A DNA stretch of 55,211 nucleotides from Paraburkholderia ferrariae NBRC 106233 (GCF_000685035.1 NZ_BAYB01000026.1:1-55211), one strand, 5' to 3'; positions 1 to 8,720 are shown, numbered from the stretch's first letter. The notes: generated by a model not told the origin, from the sequence alone. Made by a program: numbers and translations.

Positions 1-1
1 C

Positions 2-466
2 GTGGCCGCCATGGCCAGGAATCGCGTAATAGGTGCGGCCAACGATATCCCGTGGAAGGTGCCGGGCGAACAGCGCCGCTTCCGGCAACTTACGGTGGGT
101 CATCTTGTCGTCATGGGGCGGCGCACCTACGAATCGATTGGCCGCCCGCTTCCCGACCGGGACGTATTAGTGATGGGCACACGGGTTCCCGATGGCGAAC
201 CTGTTGCCACCTGCCGCTCGCTGGAAGAAGCCATCGTGCGCATCGCGAACGACGCGCGCGACGAAATCTTCATCGCCGGTGGCGAGGCCATCTACCGCCT
301 CTTTCTGCCCTATGCGGACACGATCTATCTCACCGAAATCGATCTGATGCCGGCGGGCGATACGACGTTTCCCGATCTGCCCTCCGACTTCGAATGCGTG
401 GAAAGAGTCGAAGTCGAAGCACCGATACGCTATGCATTCCTCACCTACCGGCGTGCCGCGGCCTGA
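2..466 (+). CDS. folA: Dihydrofolate reductase, 5' end cut by window edge
   Basis: This enzyme reduces dihydrofolate to tetrahydrofolate with NADPH in the cytoplasm. The visible 154 residues carry the family pattern from close to the N-terminus. AMARNRVIGAANDIPW is the folate-binding first strand and Met20-type loop, VMGRRTYESIG is the NADPH-binding segment, and IAGGEAIYRLFLPYAD is the second nucleotide-binding glycine pair. The first in-frame codon is a GTG at base 2, but family members normally begin a few residues earlier (a hydrophobic strand ahead of AMA). The true start is therefore probably just left of the window, with only a handful of residues missing. The gene is convergent with the VOC protein that follows, and the two stops are about 20 bp apart. 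The identification is firm; whether it is the main housekeeping copy cannot be told. Confidence 0.93.
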   Translation: MAAMARNRVIGAANDIPWKVPGEQRRFRQLTVGHLVVMGRRTYESIGRPLPDRDVLVMGTRVPDGEPVATCRSLEEAIVRIANDARDEIFIAGGEAIYRLFLPYADTIYLTEIDLMPAGDTTFPDLPSDFECVERVEVEAPIRYAFLTYRRAAA

Positions 467-487
467 TCCGCAGGCCAATGCTTCCTG

Positions 488-961
488 CTAGCCGCCGCTC
501 CCCTCATACGCGGCCCTGAGCGCTGCGGCGTCGAACTTCGTCATTTGCAGCATGGCGTCGGCCACGCGCTTCGCCTTGACCGGATCGGGATCGGCCATCA
601 TCGGAATGAGGTCGTCCGGCACGATCTGCCATGACACCCCGAAGCGGTCTTTCAGCCAGCCACAGCCATTGGGCACCGCACCGCCTTCGAGAAACGCACT
701 CCAGTAGCGATCCAGCTCCGCCTGATCGGCACAGTTCACCATGAGCGAAATCGCGTGATTGAAAGGCTCGGCGGCTTCGTGACTCATGGCGATGAAAGAC
801 TGCCCGAAGAGTACGAACTCAACGACTCTCGTGGAGCCCGCGCTCGGCACCGGCGTGACCCGAATCACGCGCGAATCGGGAAAGATGCCGGCATAGAAAG
901 CCGCGGCCTCTTCCGCTTGCCTGGCATACCAAAGGAAAGGCGTGATCTTTTGAATCGTCAT
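488..961 (-). CDS. VOC/PhnB-like glyoxalase-fold protein
   Basis: A 157-residue protein of the PhnB-like branch of the vicinal oxygen chelate superfamily. It opens with MTIQKITPFLWYARQAEEAA, the usual first beta strand and helix (FLW followed by A-EAA-FY). It continues with FPDS, an F-GQ-F strand and a C-terminal M-KFD motif, all common in these genes. Members are often annotated as 3-demethylubiquinone methyltransferase-like, but most have no proven activity. I chose the ATG at 961 because AGGAG lies 7 bp upstream of it. An upstream in-frame start exists but would add 18 residues with no family resemblance. It is a single gene, convergent with folA. Function is unassigned beyond the fold. 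Confidence 0.85.
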   Translation of the reverse strand: MTIQKITPFLWYARQAEEAAAFYAGIFPDSRVIRVTPVPSAGSTRVVEFVLFGQSFIAMSHEAAEPFNHAISLMVNCADQAELDRYWSAFLEGGAVPNGCGWLKDRFGVSWQIVPDDLIPMMADPDPVKAKRVADAMLQMTKFDAAALRAAYEGSGG

Positions 962-1174
962 GGCATGTCTCCTGTCAGGTTTTGGGGAAAGCGAAGGGCG
1001 ACTGTGCGACACCATCCAGCCCGCCGATCAGGCCATAAAAGCAGGGCCTTAAAAACAGGGCCTTAAAAACGAAGGACTTAAAAATAGCACGCCGGGCGGA
1101 AAAACAGCACGCTACGCGAGCAGTTTCACCCATGCGGGTATGACCCCCGTTGTTCTCTCTGCGTGAGGAGAAGC

Positions 1175-2095
1175 TCAACCTTTTTGATCGGGCGCCGCGC
1201 CGAAGCGCTCGAGCACGAAATCGACGAAGCTGCGCAGCTTCGGCGACATCTGGCGATCGCGCAAGTAAAGCAGATTGATCGGCCGCGCGGGCGGCACTTC
1301 GTCGGGCAAGACCCGCACGAGGCGCCCGGCCTCGATATCGTCATCGACCAGAATGGAAGGCAGCATGGCAATGCCCATGCCCGCCAGAATGGCGCGGCGC
1401 AGCGCGTCGGCACTATCGATTCTCAGCCGGCCGCCCACAGGAACGCTCACCGGGCCGCGTGCGCCCGACAAGACCCATTCGGGCTGTACCGCACGCATTT
1501 CGGAGCGCGGCGGGTAGGCATAAGTCAGGCATTGATGCGCGCGCAATGCTTCCGGCGAGGCGGGTACGCCATGCGCTTCGAGGTAAGCGGGCGACGCGCA
1601 CAGCACGAGCCGATACGGCTGCAAGGGGCGTGCAACAAGATCAGGACTGCCAGGCGTACCGAGGCGAATCGCGGCTTCGAAACCGTCCTCGACGAGATCC
1701 GATACGGCGTCGGTCGCCACCACGTCCAGCTGGACCTCGGGATAACGGCGGCAATAATCCGCCAGCGACGGGATCAGGCATTCGCTGCTGAAGATCAGCG
1801 GTGCCGTGACGCGCAGCAGACCGCGGGGCGTCCCCAGATGGTCGAGCGCCAATCGTTCGGCATCGTCGATCAGGCCGAGAATTTCGACGCATCGCTCGTA
1901 ATAGGTGCGCCCAAACACGCTGATCTGCTGCTTGCGCGTAGTGCGGTGAATGAGCCGCGTGCCGAGCCGCGCCTCCAGCGCCTGCAGGTGATTGCCCACC
2001 ATGGTGGGCGAGAGGCCGCAGGCATCCGCGGCCGCCGTGAGACTACCGGTTTCGACCACGCGTACGAACACGGTCATCGCTTTGAGCAGGTCCAT
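1175..2095 (-). CDS. LysR-family transcriptional regulator
   Basis: A 306-residue LysR-type regulator. The N-terminal winged helix (about residues 1-60) reads MDLLKAMTVFVRVVETGSL, then AAADACGLSPTMVGNHLQALE and LGTRLIHRTTR, the standard LysR recognition region. Residues from about 90 to 300 form the effector-binding domain (LRVTAP, DLVARPL, AILAGMGIAMLP). It belongs to the large MDLLKAM branch common in Burkholderiales. It is transcribed divergently from the DHA2-type efflux gene that starts 121 bp away, so the likely target is that exporter. The shared intergenic stretch contains GCGC-CAAATT-GCGC (2117-2130), a partial inverted repeat that could be part of its operator. The effector is unknown. 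Confidence 0.92.
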   Translation of the reverse strand: MDLLKAMTVFVRVVETGSLTAAADACGLSPTMVGNHLQALEARLGTRLIHRTTRKQQISVFGRTYYERCVEILGLIDDAERLALDHLGTPRGLLRVTAPLIFSSECLIPSLADYCRRYPEVQLDVVATDAVSDLVEDGFEAAIRLGTPGSPDLVARPLQPYRLVLCASPAYLEAHGVPASPEALRAHQCLTYAYPPRSEMRAVQPEWVLSGARGPVSVPVGGRLRIDSADALRRAILAGMGIAMLPSILVDDDIEAGRLVRVLPDEVPPARPINLLYLRDRQMSPKLRSFVDFVLERFGAAPDQKG

Positions 2096-2216
2096 TCCGC
2101 AATTTTAATAGGTTCTGCGCCAAATTGCGCTGCCTTTATCCAATTCGACGGGGGAATTAGAGTGTTCTCGTGCTTCAACGATCCTGCCAACCCCGCCAGT
2201 TTCTCTTTACTCGCCC

Positions 2217-3605
2217 ATGTACGCACACCCCGCTCGATCCCCGCGCCTCGCACTTCTCGCGACCAGCCTCGGCTTCGCGATCATCTGCCTCGACGTTACC
2301 GTCGTGAACGTGGCGCTCAAACGCATTCAGGAAACCCTCGCGGTCGATTCCGCGCAACTCGAATGGGTGCTCAACGCTTATACGCTCGCGTTCGCGAGCC
2401 TGCTGCTCAGTGCGGGCGCACTGGGCGACCGGCTGGGCGCGCGCCGCGTCTTCGTGGGCGGCTTTTTCGTATTCACGCTGGCCTCGGTCGCCTGCGGATT
2501 CGCTCCGAACGCGTTGGCGCTCGTGGCCGCGCGCACGGTGCAGGGCGTGGGTGCGGCCTTGTGCGTGCCATCATCGCTTTCGCTGCTCAGCGCCACCTTT
2601 CCCGATTCGAAGGCAAGAGCGAGGGCGGTCAGCATCTGGGCGGGAACGGCGGCCATGGCATTGGGAGCGGGACCGATCGTGGGCGGCGTGCTGGTTGGCA
2701 GCCTGGGCTGGCCGAGCATCTTTCTCATCAACGTGCCCTTCGGCATCCTCGGCATCTGGCTGACGCTGGCCCATGCACCCGATACCCCGCGCAATGCCGC
2801 ACGCAAACTCGACCTTGCCGGACAAGTGCTGGCGGCGGCTTCGCTCGTCGCACTCACCTTCGCCGTGGTGGAAAGCGGCGACCACGGCTGGAAAAGCCCG
2901 GCCGTAACGTGGGGCGTGGCCGGCTTCGTTCTCTTCGGCCTGCTGTTCGTGGTGGTGGAAAAGCAGCAACGGCATCCCATGCTGCCGCTCTCGCTGTTCC
3001 AGATACCGGCGGTCAACGCGAGTTCGGTGATCGGGCTGGCGCTCAACTTCGGCTATTACGGACTGATGTTCGCGATGAGCCTTTTCTTCCAGAACGTGTG
3101 GCACTATTCACCGCTCCAGACCGGCTTCGCTTTCCTGCCGCTAACCGCGGTGGTCACCGCGGCCAATCTGGTTTCGGGTGCGTTGACAACACGGTTTGGC
3201 TACCGGTTTCCAATGGTGCTGGGGCAGGCCCTGGCGGCGGCCGGCTTTCTCGCCCTTGGTCTGATCGAGCGCCACAGCAGCTATCTGATGATTACGGTGC
3301 CGTTGTTGACCATCGGTGTTGGCGTCGCGCTGGCCGTGCCGTCGATCAACACCGCCGTCCTCGCTCATGTCGATTCGGGTTCCACCGGCATTGCTTCCGG
3401 CGTTCTGAATACCGCGCGGCAGGTAGGCGGTGCGCTCGGTGTGGGGGTTTTCGGCGCACTCGTTGCGGGTGCAGAAGGCAGGATGGTCGAGGGCCTGCAT
3501 AGCGCGGTACTGATCGCGGCGGCGATATTGGCAGCAGGTTTGATGATTGCGCTCGCAACGATGAGGCCGACCGGGCCGACGACACAACCTGAATCCACGG
3601 GCTAA
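2217..3605 (+). CDS. MFS drug-efflux transporter, DHA2 (EmrB/QacA) type
   Basis: A 462-residue inner-membrane proton-driven exporter. DVTVVNVAL at residues 26-34 is the motif D1 signature of the 14-helix DHA2 family. GDRLGARR (70-77) is the conserved cytoplasmic loop 2-3 motif A, and the glycine-rich GAGPIVGGVLVG segment resembles antiporter motif C. Length and hydrophobic periodicity fit 13-14 membrane helices. It is divergent from the LysR gene, the classic layout of a regulator controlling its exporter. The TAA stop at 3603-3605 is followed, in the same frame and without a start codon, by a membrane-protein-like reading frame (see the next entry). The substrate cannot be read from sequence. 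Confidence 0.93.
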   Translation: MYAHPARSPRLALLATSLGFAIICLDVTVVNVALKRIQETLAVDSAQLEWVLNAYTLAFASLLLSAGALGDRLGARRVFVGGFFVFTLASVACGFAPNALALVAARTVQGVGAALCVPSSLSLLSATFPDSKARARAVSIWAGTAAMALGAGPIVGGVLVGSLGWPSIFLINVPFGILGIWLTLAHAPDTPRNAARKLDLAGQVLAAASLVALTFAVVESGDHGWKSPAVTWGVAGFVLFGLLFVVVEKQQRHPMLPLSLFQIPAVNASSVIGLALNFGYYGLMFAMSLFFQNVWHYSPLQTGFAFLPLTAVVTAANLVSGALTTRFGYRFPMVLGQALAAAGFLALGLIERHSSYLMITVPLLTIGVGVALAVPSINTAVLAHVDSGSTGIASGVLNTARQVGGALGVGVFGALVAGAEGRMVEGLHSAVLIAAAILAAGLMIALATMRPTGPTTQPESTG

Positions 3606-3980
3606 CTCTGGGTCCCGCTCGATATCGCCGGCACGCTGGGCTGCATCTATCTCGGGCAGCGCGGGAAGGACCACGCGTCCGCTACGAGCCAGCGCTGGCT
3701 GGTATCCATTGTCAGCATGTTTGCCTTCTACATTCTCGTGCTGAATATTTTTCAGCCGGTCACAGGCCCCCAATCCGCTACATTGATTGCCCTGATCGTC
3801 GCGCTTTTTTATGTGCTTGCCGGTCTCTGGCTCGGCGCACGATTCGTGGTTGCCGGCATCGTGCTGGCAGTGCTCACCGTGTTCGGCTATTTCATGCTGG
3901 CCGCGCATTTTTATCTATGGATGGCCGTAGTGGGCGGCGGTGCGCTCATGCTGGCCGGCCTGTGGCTTCGGAGAGCGTGA
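3606..3980 (+). pseudogene. 5'-truncated small membrane protein
   Basis: Immediately after the transporter stop codon, the same frame continues with strongly membrane-like coding sequence. It starts LWVPLDIAGTLGCIYLG and runs without a stop to 3980. The first ATG in this stretch is at 3717 (MFAFYILVLNIF), which would give 87 residues with three or four helices. That start has no convincing ribosome-binding site, and the coding-like sequence begins 37 codons earlier. The simplest reading is that the 5' end of a longer membrane-protein gene was deleted against the transporter. A shortened product from 3717 remains possible. The downstream regulator begins directly after its stop (TGA then ATG), so the pair was or is an operon. 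I do not recognise the family. Confidence 0.6.
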
Positions 3981-4277
3981 ATGGATTCGCTGGACGAAGT
4001 CATTCATCAACCCGTGCGCCTGAAAATCATGGCTGCACTCAAGGCGCTCCCCGCTCGCGAGTCGATTGAGTTCGTCAGATTGCGCGCGATCGTGGGAGCA
4101 ACCGAAGGCAACCTCGGCGCCCATCTCGCGACACTGGAAAAATGCGGATACGTCCAGATGGAAAAGGACTTTGTCGGGAAGAAACCGCGAACGTCTATTG
4201 CCATGACGAAGGAAGGGCGGCGCGCATTCGAGGGCTACATCAATCATCTCCGCAGCATTCTGGACGGTGCCGCTTAG
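3981..4277 (+). CDS. Winged-helix (MarR/ArsR-like) transcriptional regulator
   Basis: A 98-residue single-domain DNA-binding protein. MDSLDEVIHQPVRLKIMAAL is the opening helix typical of the stand-alone winged-helix family (PF13601 type). It is followed by FVRLRAIVGATEGNLGAHLATLEKCGYVQMEKDF as the recognition helix and wing start, then KPRTSIAMTKEGRRAFEGYI as the wing and C-terminal helix. The start codon abuts the stop of the membrane-protein remnant upstream, so translation is probably coupled. Such regulators usually lie next to a small membrane protein gene of unknown role, which matches the truncated neighbour here. No ligand-binding domain is present. Targets are unknown. Confidence 0.85.
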   Translation: MDSLDEVIHQPVRLKIMAALKALPARESIEFVRLRAIVGATEGNLGAHLATLEKCGYVQMEKDFVGKKPRTSIAMTKEGRRAFEGYINHLRSILDGAA

Positions 4278-4287
4278 GCGGCGGCCG

Positions 4288-4734
4288 CTATGGCGTCTTG
4301 CGCGGGGCGCGGATGTAGTAGATATCCCATTCTGCTTCGCCAGTTTGCGTGAAGCCGTGGCGTTGATAGAAGCGATTTGAATCGCTGCCGCGCAACGCAC
4401 CGACTTTCACCGCAATAGCCTGGGTATCGGCGTCGGCAAAAAGAGCATCAAGGACGATCGAGCCGATACCCTTTCCCTGATGTTCCGGGACGATGTACAG
4501 ATGTTCGAGCGCAAGCTGATCGTCATCCGGTTTGGCGACCACGAAACCCACCGGCTCGCCATCGACCGCAATGAACCTGCACCATGCCGGATCGAACGAG
4601 GCGAGAAAGCGATCTCTCGCGCGCTGGAGATCGAACCGGCCAATGCGTTCCAGGCTCTCCCGCATGGCGCTAATGCGCATTTGGACCAATGTCTCGGCAT
4701 CGTCGTGTGTCGTGGGCAAGAATGTGATGTTCAT
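4288..4734 (-). CDS. GNAT-family N-acetyltransferase
   Basis: A 148-residue acetyltransferase. The core acetyl-CoA binding motif A is clear at residues 78-92: EHLYIVPEHQGKGIGS, with the Q-x-x-G-x-G loop at 86-91. The C-terminal beta bulge NRFYQRHGFTQTGEAEWDIYYIR is typical of motif B. The acceptor substrate cannot be inferred. The gene is convergent with the winged-helix regulator (10 bp between stops). Its start at 4734 lies against the membrane-protein remnant on the opposite strand, so the upstream region may be a deletion junction. No strong Shine-Dalgarno sequence is visible before the ATG. Confidence 0.9.
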   Translation of the reverse strand: MNITFLPTTHDDAETLVQMRISAMRESLERIGRFDLQRARDRFLASFDPAWCRFIAVDGEPVGFVVAKPDDDQLALEHLYIVPEHQGKGIGSIVLDALFADADTQAIAVKVGALRGSDSNRFYQRHGFTQTGEAEWDIYYIRAPRKTP

Positions 4735-4750
4735 TTTTTTCCAATCGGGT

Positions 4751-5160
4751 TGCGAGTTGTCCTTTATTCACAACCTATTCAACGCCCTGTTCGCCACGAT
4801 GGACTGCATCGCCCTGATGATCGCACTATGGGTGCACCTGCGCATCTCTCTTCTGCCTGGCCACGTTGCGATCGGCAAGCCGGTGGGCTGGCGCGCCGCC
4901 TGGCGCAATACCCGCGGGCATGCCCTCAGCATTTTCGGCACCTGGCTCGCCATCATCGCCCCGGCAATCGGCCTGGCGGTCCTGGTTGGCGGCCAGTCGG
5001 GCTCATCGCAATCGCCGCCCACGACCACAACCTCGCCCCCATCATGGCGCTCACGTACGCCGTGCTCGTGGTTCCCGCGCTGACTGTATTTTCAGCCGGT
5101 TCCGCGTGGATCTACCGGCGCTACGCCGCTCAATTGATCGCGCAATCGCCGCCTGCATGA
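4751..5160 (+). pseudogene. Frameshifted, truncated membrane protein remnant
   Basis: Two reading frames each encode half of what looks like one membrane protein. The first (about 4751-4998) reads LSFIHNLFNALFATMDCIAL and goes on through WRAAWRNTRGHALSIFGTWLAIIAPAIGLAVLVGG. In a different frame, from about 5003, it continues with LIAIAAHDHNLAPIMALTYA and ends at 5160 with two more hydrophobic stretches and a short basic tail. Joining them across one frame change near 4990-5005 gives a continuous protein. The left part has no credible start and begins at the upstream edge of the acetyltransferase gene. I read this as a decayed gene with both a 5' truncation and an indel. The family is not recognised. 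A sequencing error could explain the frameshift but not the missing start. Confidence 0.55.
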
Positions 5161-5212
5161 ATACGGGGGCGACAGGGGCGGGCATTCCGCACGCCCCTGT
5201 CGCCCCGCTTGC

Positions 5213-6922
5213 TTATGCCCGTCGCGTTTTCTCCAGCACGATCGTTTCGAACAACTGATAGTCGGCCGTGGGCGTCTGGTCCGCGCCTGGCGCGTGATAA
5301 TAGTTCATGGTGATGGTCGTCTTGCCGCCCGCCGTGCCCGGATCGTAGTCGAACACCGCGAGGCCATAGCCGGTGCCGGTATCGCGCCGCGCCGACCAGA
5401 TCGCATCTTCCAGCGCGTCGGCCGGCGCACGCACGAACGTGCCCACCGTCTTGCCCGGTATCGGGCGGTTGGGCTTCGTGAAGACCTTGGCCTGAACCTG
5501 GCCCGTGGCGGCATCCTTGCCATACACGTCCAGCGGCGCGCTGGTTCCGCCGCCGCCCAGGATCAGATGTATCGTGCCCTTGCTGGTGTCGAACGTGGCG
5601 TTGTCCGGATCGGAGGCGACAACCGGTTTCGGCTGCAACGTCTCCACCGCCGCGCCCGTCGTCGCATCGACGCCCGCGTTGGCGTTGTATCCGCGCACCG
5701 GGTAGCTGCGCTCATAGTCATGATCGTGGCCGCACAGCACGAGATCCACGCCGTAGCGGTCGAACAGCGGCAGCCAGGCCTCCCGGATGCCCTTATCCGA
5801 GCCGTTGCCGGTTGACGACGACGAGAGCGCGTCCTGATGCATCTGCACGACGATCCAGTCGATGCCCGGATCGTTCGAAGCGCGGTGCAGCGTTCTTTCG
5901 AGCCAGCGTGTCTGCTCGCCGTTGCTGTACCCGCGCACATACAGCGACGTGCCGGGCGCGACAGGCGGATTGCCGGTACTGCTCGCCGGCACCAGCGGGG
6001 CCGGCCCGGCTACGAAGGCGGCGGCGTCCTGATAGACCACGTCGTCCGCATCGAGCGACACGAACAGCACCGATCCCACCTGGAAGCTGTACCAGTGGCC
6101 GCGAAAATGCGTGCCGTTCTCCGGCAGCGTATAGCGCGTCAGGTAAGAAGCGAGGCCCTGGTTGCCGTTGTTGAATTCGAGTTCGTGATTGCCGGGACAC
6201 GGCATCCACGGACGGTTGGCCGCCGAGGTCTGCACGTTGTTGCCGAAATCGCGCCACACAGAGGGTTGCGAAGTCGGGTTCAGGTTGCCGTAGCAGAGGT
6301 CGCCGTTGAGCAGATGGAAGAGCGGCTTGAACTGCTCCACGGCCGCCACGGCGAAGCGGCTCTGCGGGTACGAGAGAACCCACTTCGTATTGGGCGTGGC
6401 AAGATCGCCGTAGCTCGTCCAGCGAAAGCGCGTGCGGCCGCGCGGCGCCGTCTGGAAGTCGGCGGTGAACGGCGTGCCCATGTTGCTGTCGTTGTCCGCC
6501 GTCACCTGGTACTGGTAGGGCGTGCACGGCTGCAGGTCGTGCAGCGCAACGTGGTACGTGTAGACCGTTTCGCCGTTGATGCCATCCGTGTAGGTACGCT
6601 CCACCGCATGCCGAACCTGCGCGCGCTCGCCCGTCACGCCGATGCTCACGCGGGGATTCACCGCCGCGGCCAGCGAAGCCCACGAGATGACCACCTCGCT
6701 GGCCGGGTCGCGCCCCCAGGTCAGGTGAATCTGCTCGGGAGTGCCGTCCGGCGTGGCCGCGACCGCGCTTGTGCTCATGGCCAGCGCGCCGGTCCCGGCG
6801 GCGAGGCCCGAAACGCCCGCCAGCTTCAGGAAGCCCCGGCGCGAAACGCCGGTCCGGGGATCGCCGGGTTGATCGTTGTGGGTCGCACAGCACGCGTTCG
6901 CGAAAGTCGGGTCTTCGGACAT
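5213..6922 (-). CDS. Tat-exported purple-acid-phosphatase-like metallophosphoesterase
   Basis: A 569-residue secreted phosphoesterase. SRRGFLK at residues 27-33, followed by a long Ala/Gly-rich hydrophobic segment ending near AVA (about 55), is a twin-arginine signal, so the folded enzyme should act in the periplasm or outside. Residues about 60-160 form the fibronectin-III-like domain found in purple acid phosphatases. The binuclear metal site follows: YGDL (171-174), NGDLCYGN (206-213), GNHE (244-247), an M-H-Q-D segment, and GHDHDYERS further on. Known family members hydrolyse phosphate mono- or diesters, often under phosphate limitation, but no Pho box is obvious here. GAGG lies 6 bp before the ATG. 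It is a monocistronic gene. Confidence 0.9.
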   Translation of the reverse strand: MSEDPTFANACCATHNDQPGDPRTGVSRRGFLKLAGVSGLAAGTGALAMSTSAVAATPDGTPEQIHLTWGRDPASEVVISWASLAAAVNPRVSIGVTGERAQVRHAVERTYTDGINGETVYTYHVALHDLQPCTPYQYQVTADNDSNMGTPFTADFQTAPRGRTRFRWTSYGDLATPNTKWVLSYPQSRFAVAAVEQFKPLFHLLNGDLCYGNLNPTSQPSVWRDFGNNVQTSAANRPWMPCPGNHELEFNNGNQGLASYLTRYTLPENGTHFRGHWYSFQVGSVLFVSLDADDVVYQDAAAFVAGPAPLVPASSTGNPPVAPGTSLYVRGYSNGEQTRWLERTLHRASNDPGIDWIVVQMHQDALSSSSTGNGSDKGIREAWLPLFDRYGVDLVLCGHDHDYERSYPVRGYNANAGVDATTGAAVETLQPKPVVASDPDNATFDTSKGTIHLILGGGGTSAPLDVYGKDAATGQVQAKVFTKPNRPIPGKTVGTFVRAPADALEDAIWSARRDTGTGYGLAVFDYDPGTAGGKTTITMNYYHAPGADQTPTADYQLFETIVLEKTRRA

Positions 6923-7108
6923 ACGGAGCCTCTACGGTGGAATTGGACAGGTTGACTGCTTCGCGCCGAATGGCGCTCGGGCGACGACTAACCCGCCGAT
7001 TTTTCCGTAAATGCTTTTCGTAACGATGACAGCTTCGAGAAAGCGCCGATAGATTATCTATCGCGCATGATCGCCGCGTACGGCATGACACCGTGTGAGC
7101 CTGAAAGC

Positions 7109-7366
7109 TCACGCAGGCGCAATCACCCTCGCAATCGCTTTGAGCAGCGCGCTCTTCTCGCCTTCGGAGTTGACTGGAAAGCGTTCGAACTCCACTTCGA
7201 TTCTCACGTCGGCATAAAGTCCGGTGGGATCTTCGTGAAAATGCAGAAATGGCTTCGATTTGCGATAGAAAATGCCCGTCGAGCGTTCGCTCAATCCGGG
7301 CAATTCACGTAGCCGGTCAAGCAAACTCTCAAGCTGCTTCAGCGCATCCGGACCCGCGTGTTTCAC
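7109..7366 (-). CDS. Small conserved-looking hypothetical protein
   Basis: An 85-residue soluble protein beginning at a GTG codon with GGGAGA placed 8 bp upstream. It has a leucine-rich helical N-terminus (LKQLESLLDRLRELPGLSER). A strand-rich centre follows with FYRKSKPFLHFHEDPTGLYADV, then a hydrophobic C-terminal helix. The KPFLHFHED segment looks like a conserved core of small proteins I have seen annotated only as hypothetical. No catalytic motif is evident. It lies 32 bp downstream of the SnoaL-like gene on the same strand and may be the last gene of that LysR-SnoaL operon. Function unknown. Confidence 0.7.
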   Translation of the reverse strand: MKHAGPDALKQLESLLDRLRELPGLSERSTGIFYRKSKPFLHFHEDPTGLYADVRIEVEFERFPVNSEGEKSALLKAIARVIAPA

Positions 7367-7398
7367 GATTGCCGTCTCCCATCAAGACCATCGGGGAA

Positions 7399-7815
7399 TC
7401 AAATCGCCGGATGAATCGGCTCGACAAACGCCGTTCGATCAAAAGGCGCCTCATAGGGCTCCGGCCAGAATTCGACCATCCGCGTGATTTTGCCTTGTTC
7501 GATCGTAAAGAACGAAATAGCTCTGGCGATCAGGAAACCGTCCGTCACGCCCACATCCGAAACAACCTCGTTCTCATTGGCAACAAGGCGATTGATCGTA
7601 AAGACCCATGGCCCTTGTGCGGGATAAGCGGTATTGAGCCGCGCGAAATTCGTGGCGCCCCGAATACGCTCGTTCGACTGCGGCCACTCAAGCACGAAGT
7701 CCCGGGCCAGAACCGCCTCCACCGCGTGGAAGTCGTTGGTGCTCATCAGGCGCCAAAACGCCTGCACCACGTCGCAGGCGGTCGGATCGTGCAATACCAT
7801 CGGGGCAGGCTTCAT
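7399..7815 (-). CDS. SnoaL-like / NTF2-fold protein
   Basis: A 138-residue protein of the SnoaL/NTF2 alpha-plus-beta barrel superfamily. The features are an N-terminal helix pair (VVQAFWRLMSTNDFHAVEAVLA), DFVLEWPQSNERIRG as the first strand after the helices, and the late strands SFFTIEQGKITRMVEFWPEPYEAP. The KI-RMVEFWP-PYEAP ending is common in bacterial SnoaL-like polyketide-cyclase-type proteins of unknown substrate. Its ATG overlaps the stop of the upstream LysR gene by four bases (ATGA), so the two are co-translated. The substrate is not predictable. Confidence 0.87.
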   Translation of the reverse strand: MKPAPMVLHDPTACDVVQAFWRLMSTNDFHAVEAVLARDFVLEWPQSNERIRGATNFARLNTAYPAQGPWVFTINRLVANENEVVSDVGVTDGFLIARAISFFTIEQGKITRMVEFWPEPYEAPFDRTAFVEPIHPAI

Positions 7816-8720
7816 CGCGCTCCTTGTCCAGTCTCTTCAATGTACGCGCTCAAACCGGTTGCGAGCGCATCGAATACCGCCTTGCAGCGCGGATTGCCGC
7901 GCAGGTCCTCGTGCATCGTGACCCACGTATCGAGCGAGAACGTGGCGCTCTGCCCGAGTACCCGCACGAGCCGCGGGTCGCGCCGCGCCACGCCGGCCTG
8001 GCAAAAGCCGATGCCGCAGCCCGCGCGGATCATCGCCAGTTGCGCAAGGTCGCTGCTGCTGCGGATCGAAAATGCCTCGCGGTGCCAGGTGGGAAACATC
8101 TTCGCGGCGTTGCGGATGAACGGCGTCACTTCGTCGAAGCCCACGAGGGCATGACCGGCGAGATCGTCGAGCCTGACCGGCGTGCCGTGGGCGGCAAGGT
8201 AATCGTCGCGCGCGTGCAGCCCCACCTCGATCGCGCCGATGCGCCGCGCCACCAGCATCTCCTGCACCGGCCGCGTCATGCGCACTGCAATGTCAACCTC
8301 GCGCTGCAGCAGATCCTGCACGCGGTTGCTGACCACCAGTTCGACCACGAGGCCGGGCTGCGCACGCCGCAACTGGGCGATCACCGGCGGCAGCACCTCC
8401 ACGGACACCACCTCGCTCGCCGAGATCCGCACGACGCCTTTCATGGCCTCGCCGCGGCTCGCCGCCGCCCGCTCCAGCGCGGCCGCGGTGCTGCGCATCG
8501 CCTCGGCATAACCACGCAGCGCCGCAGCCGCCTCGGTGGGCAAGAGGCCCGTTTGCGAACGGGTGAAGAGCGGCTGGCCGAACGCCGCCTCCAGCGCCTC
8601 GATATGCCGTCCCGCCGTGGGCTGCGTGATGCCCAGTGCGCGCGCGGCCCCCGAAAGCGAGCCTTCGGTCAGCACGGCGAGAAAGGTTCGATACAGTTCC
8701 CAGCTCAGATTCGAGACCAT
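7812..8720 (-). CDS. LysR-family transcriptional regulator
   Basis: A 302-residue LysR-type regulator. The helix-turn-helix covers about residues 5-65 (WELYRTFLAVLTEGSLSGAA, ALGITQPTAGRHIEALEAAF, LFTRSQTGLLPTEAA). The effector domain follows with VRISASEVVSVEVLPP and DIAVRMTRP. It overlaps the SnoaL-like gene by four bases and is divergent from the NAD-dependent epimerase-like gene, whose start is 102 bp away. The natural hypothesis is control of both flanking units from the shared spacer. The ATG at 8720 fits the usual distance to the helix-turn-helix. Confidence 0.92.
   Translation of the reverse strand: MVSNLSWELYRTFLAVLTEGSLSGAARALGITQPTAGRHIEALEAAFGQPLFTRSQTGLLPTEAAAALRGYAEAMRSTAAALERAAASRGEAMKGVVRISASEVVSVEVLPPVIAQLRRAQPGLVVELVVSNRVQDLLQREVDIAVRMTRPVQEMLVARRIGAIEVGLHARDDYLAAHGTPVRLDDLAGHALVGFDEVTPFIRNAAKMFPTWHREAFSIRSSSDLAQLAMIRAGCGIGFCQAGVARRDPRLVRVLGQSATFSLDTWVTMHEDLRGNPRCKAVFDALATGLSAYIEETGQGAR

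Noticed and set aside
1163..3502. A long plus-strand open frame of about 780 codons.
   Set aside because: It is antisense to the LysR gene and out of frame with the exporter. It is Arg/His-rich with no family pattern, which is typical of GC-rich shadows.
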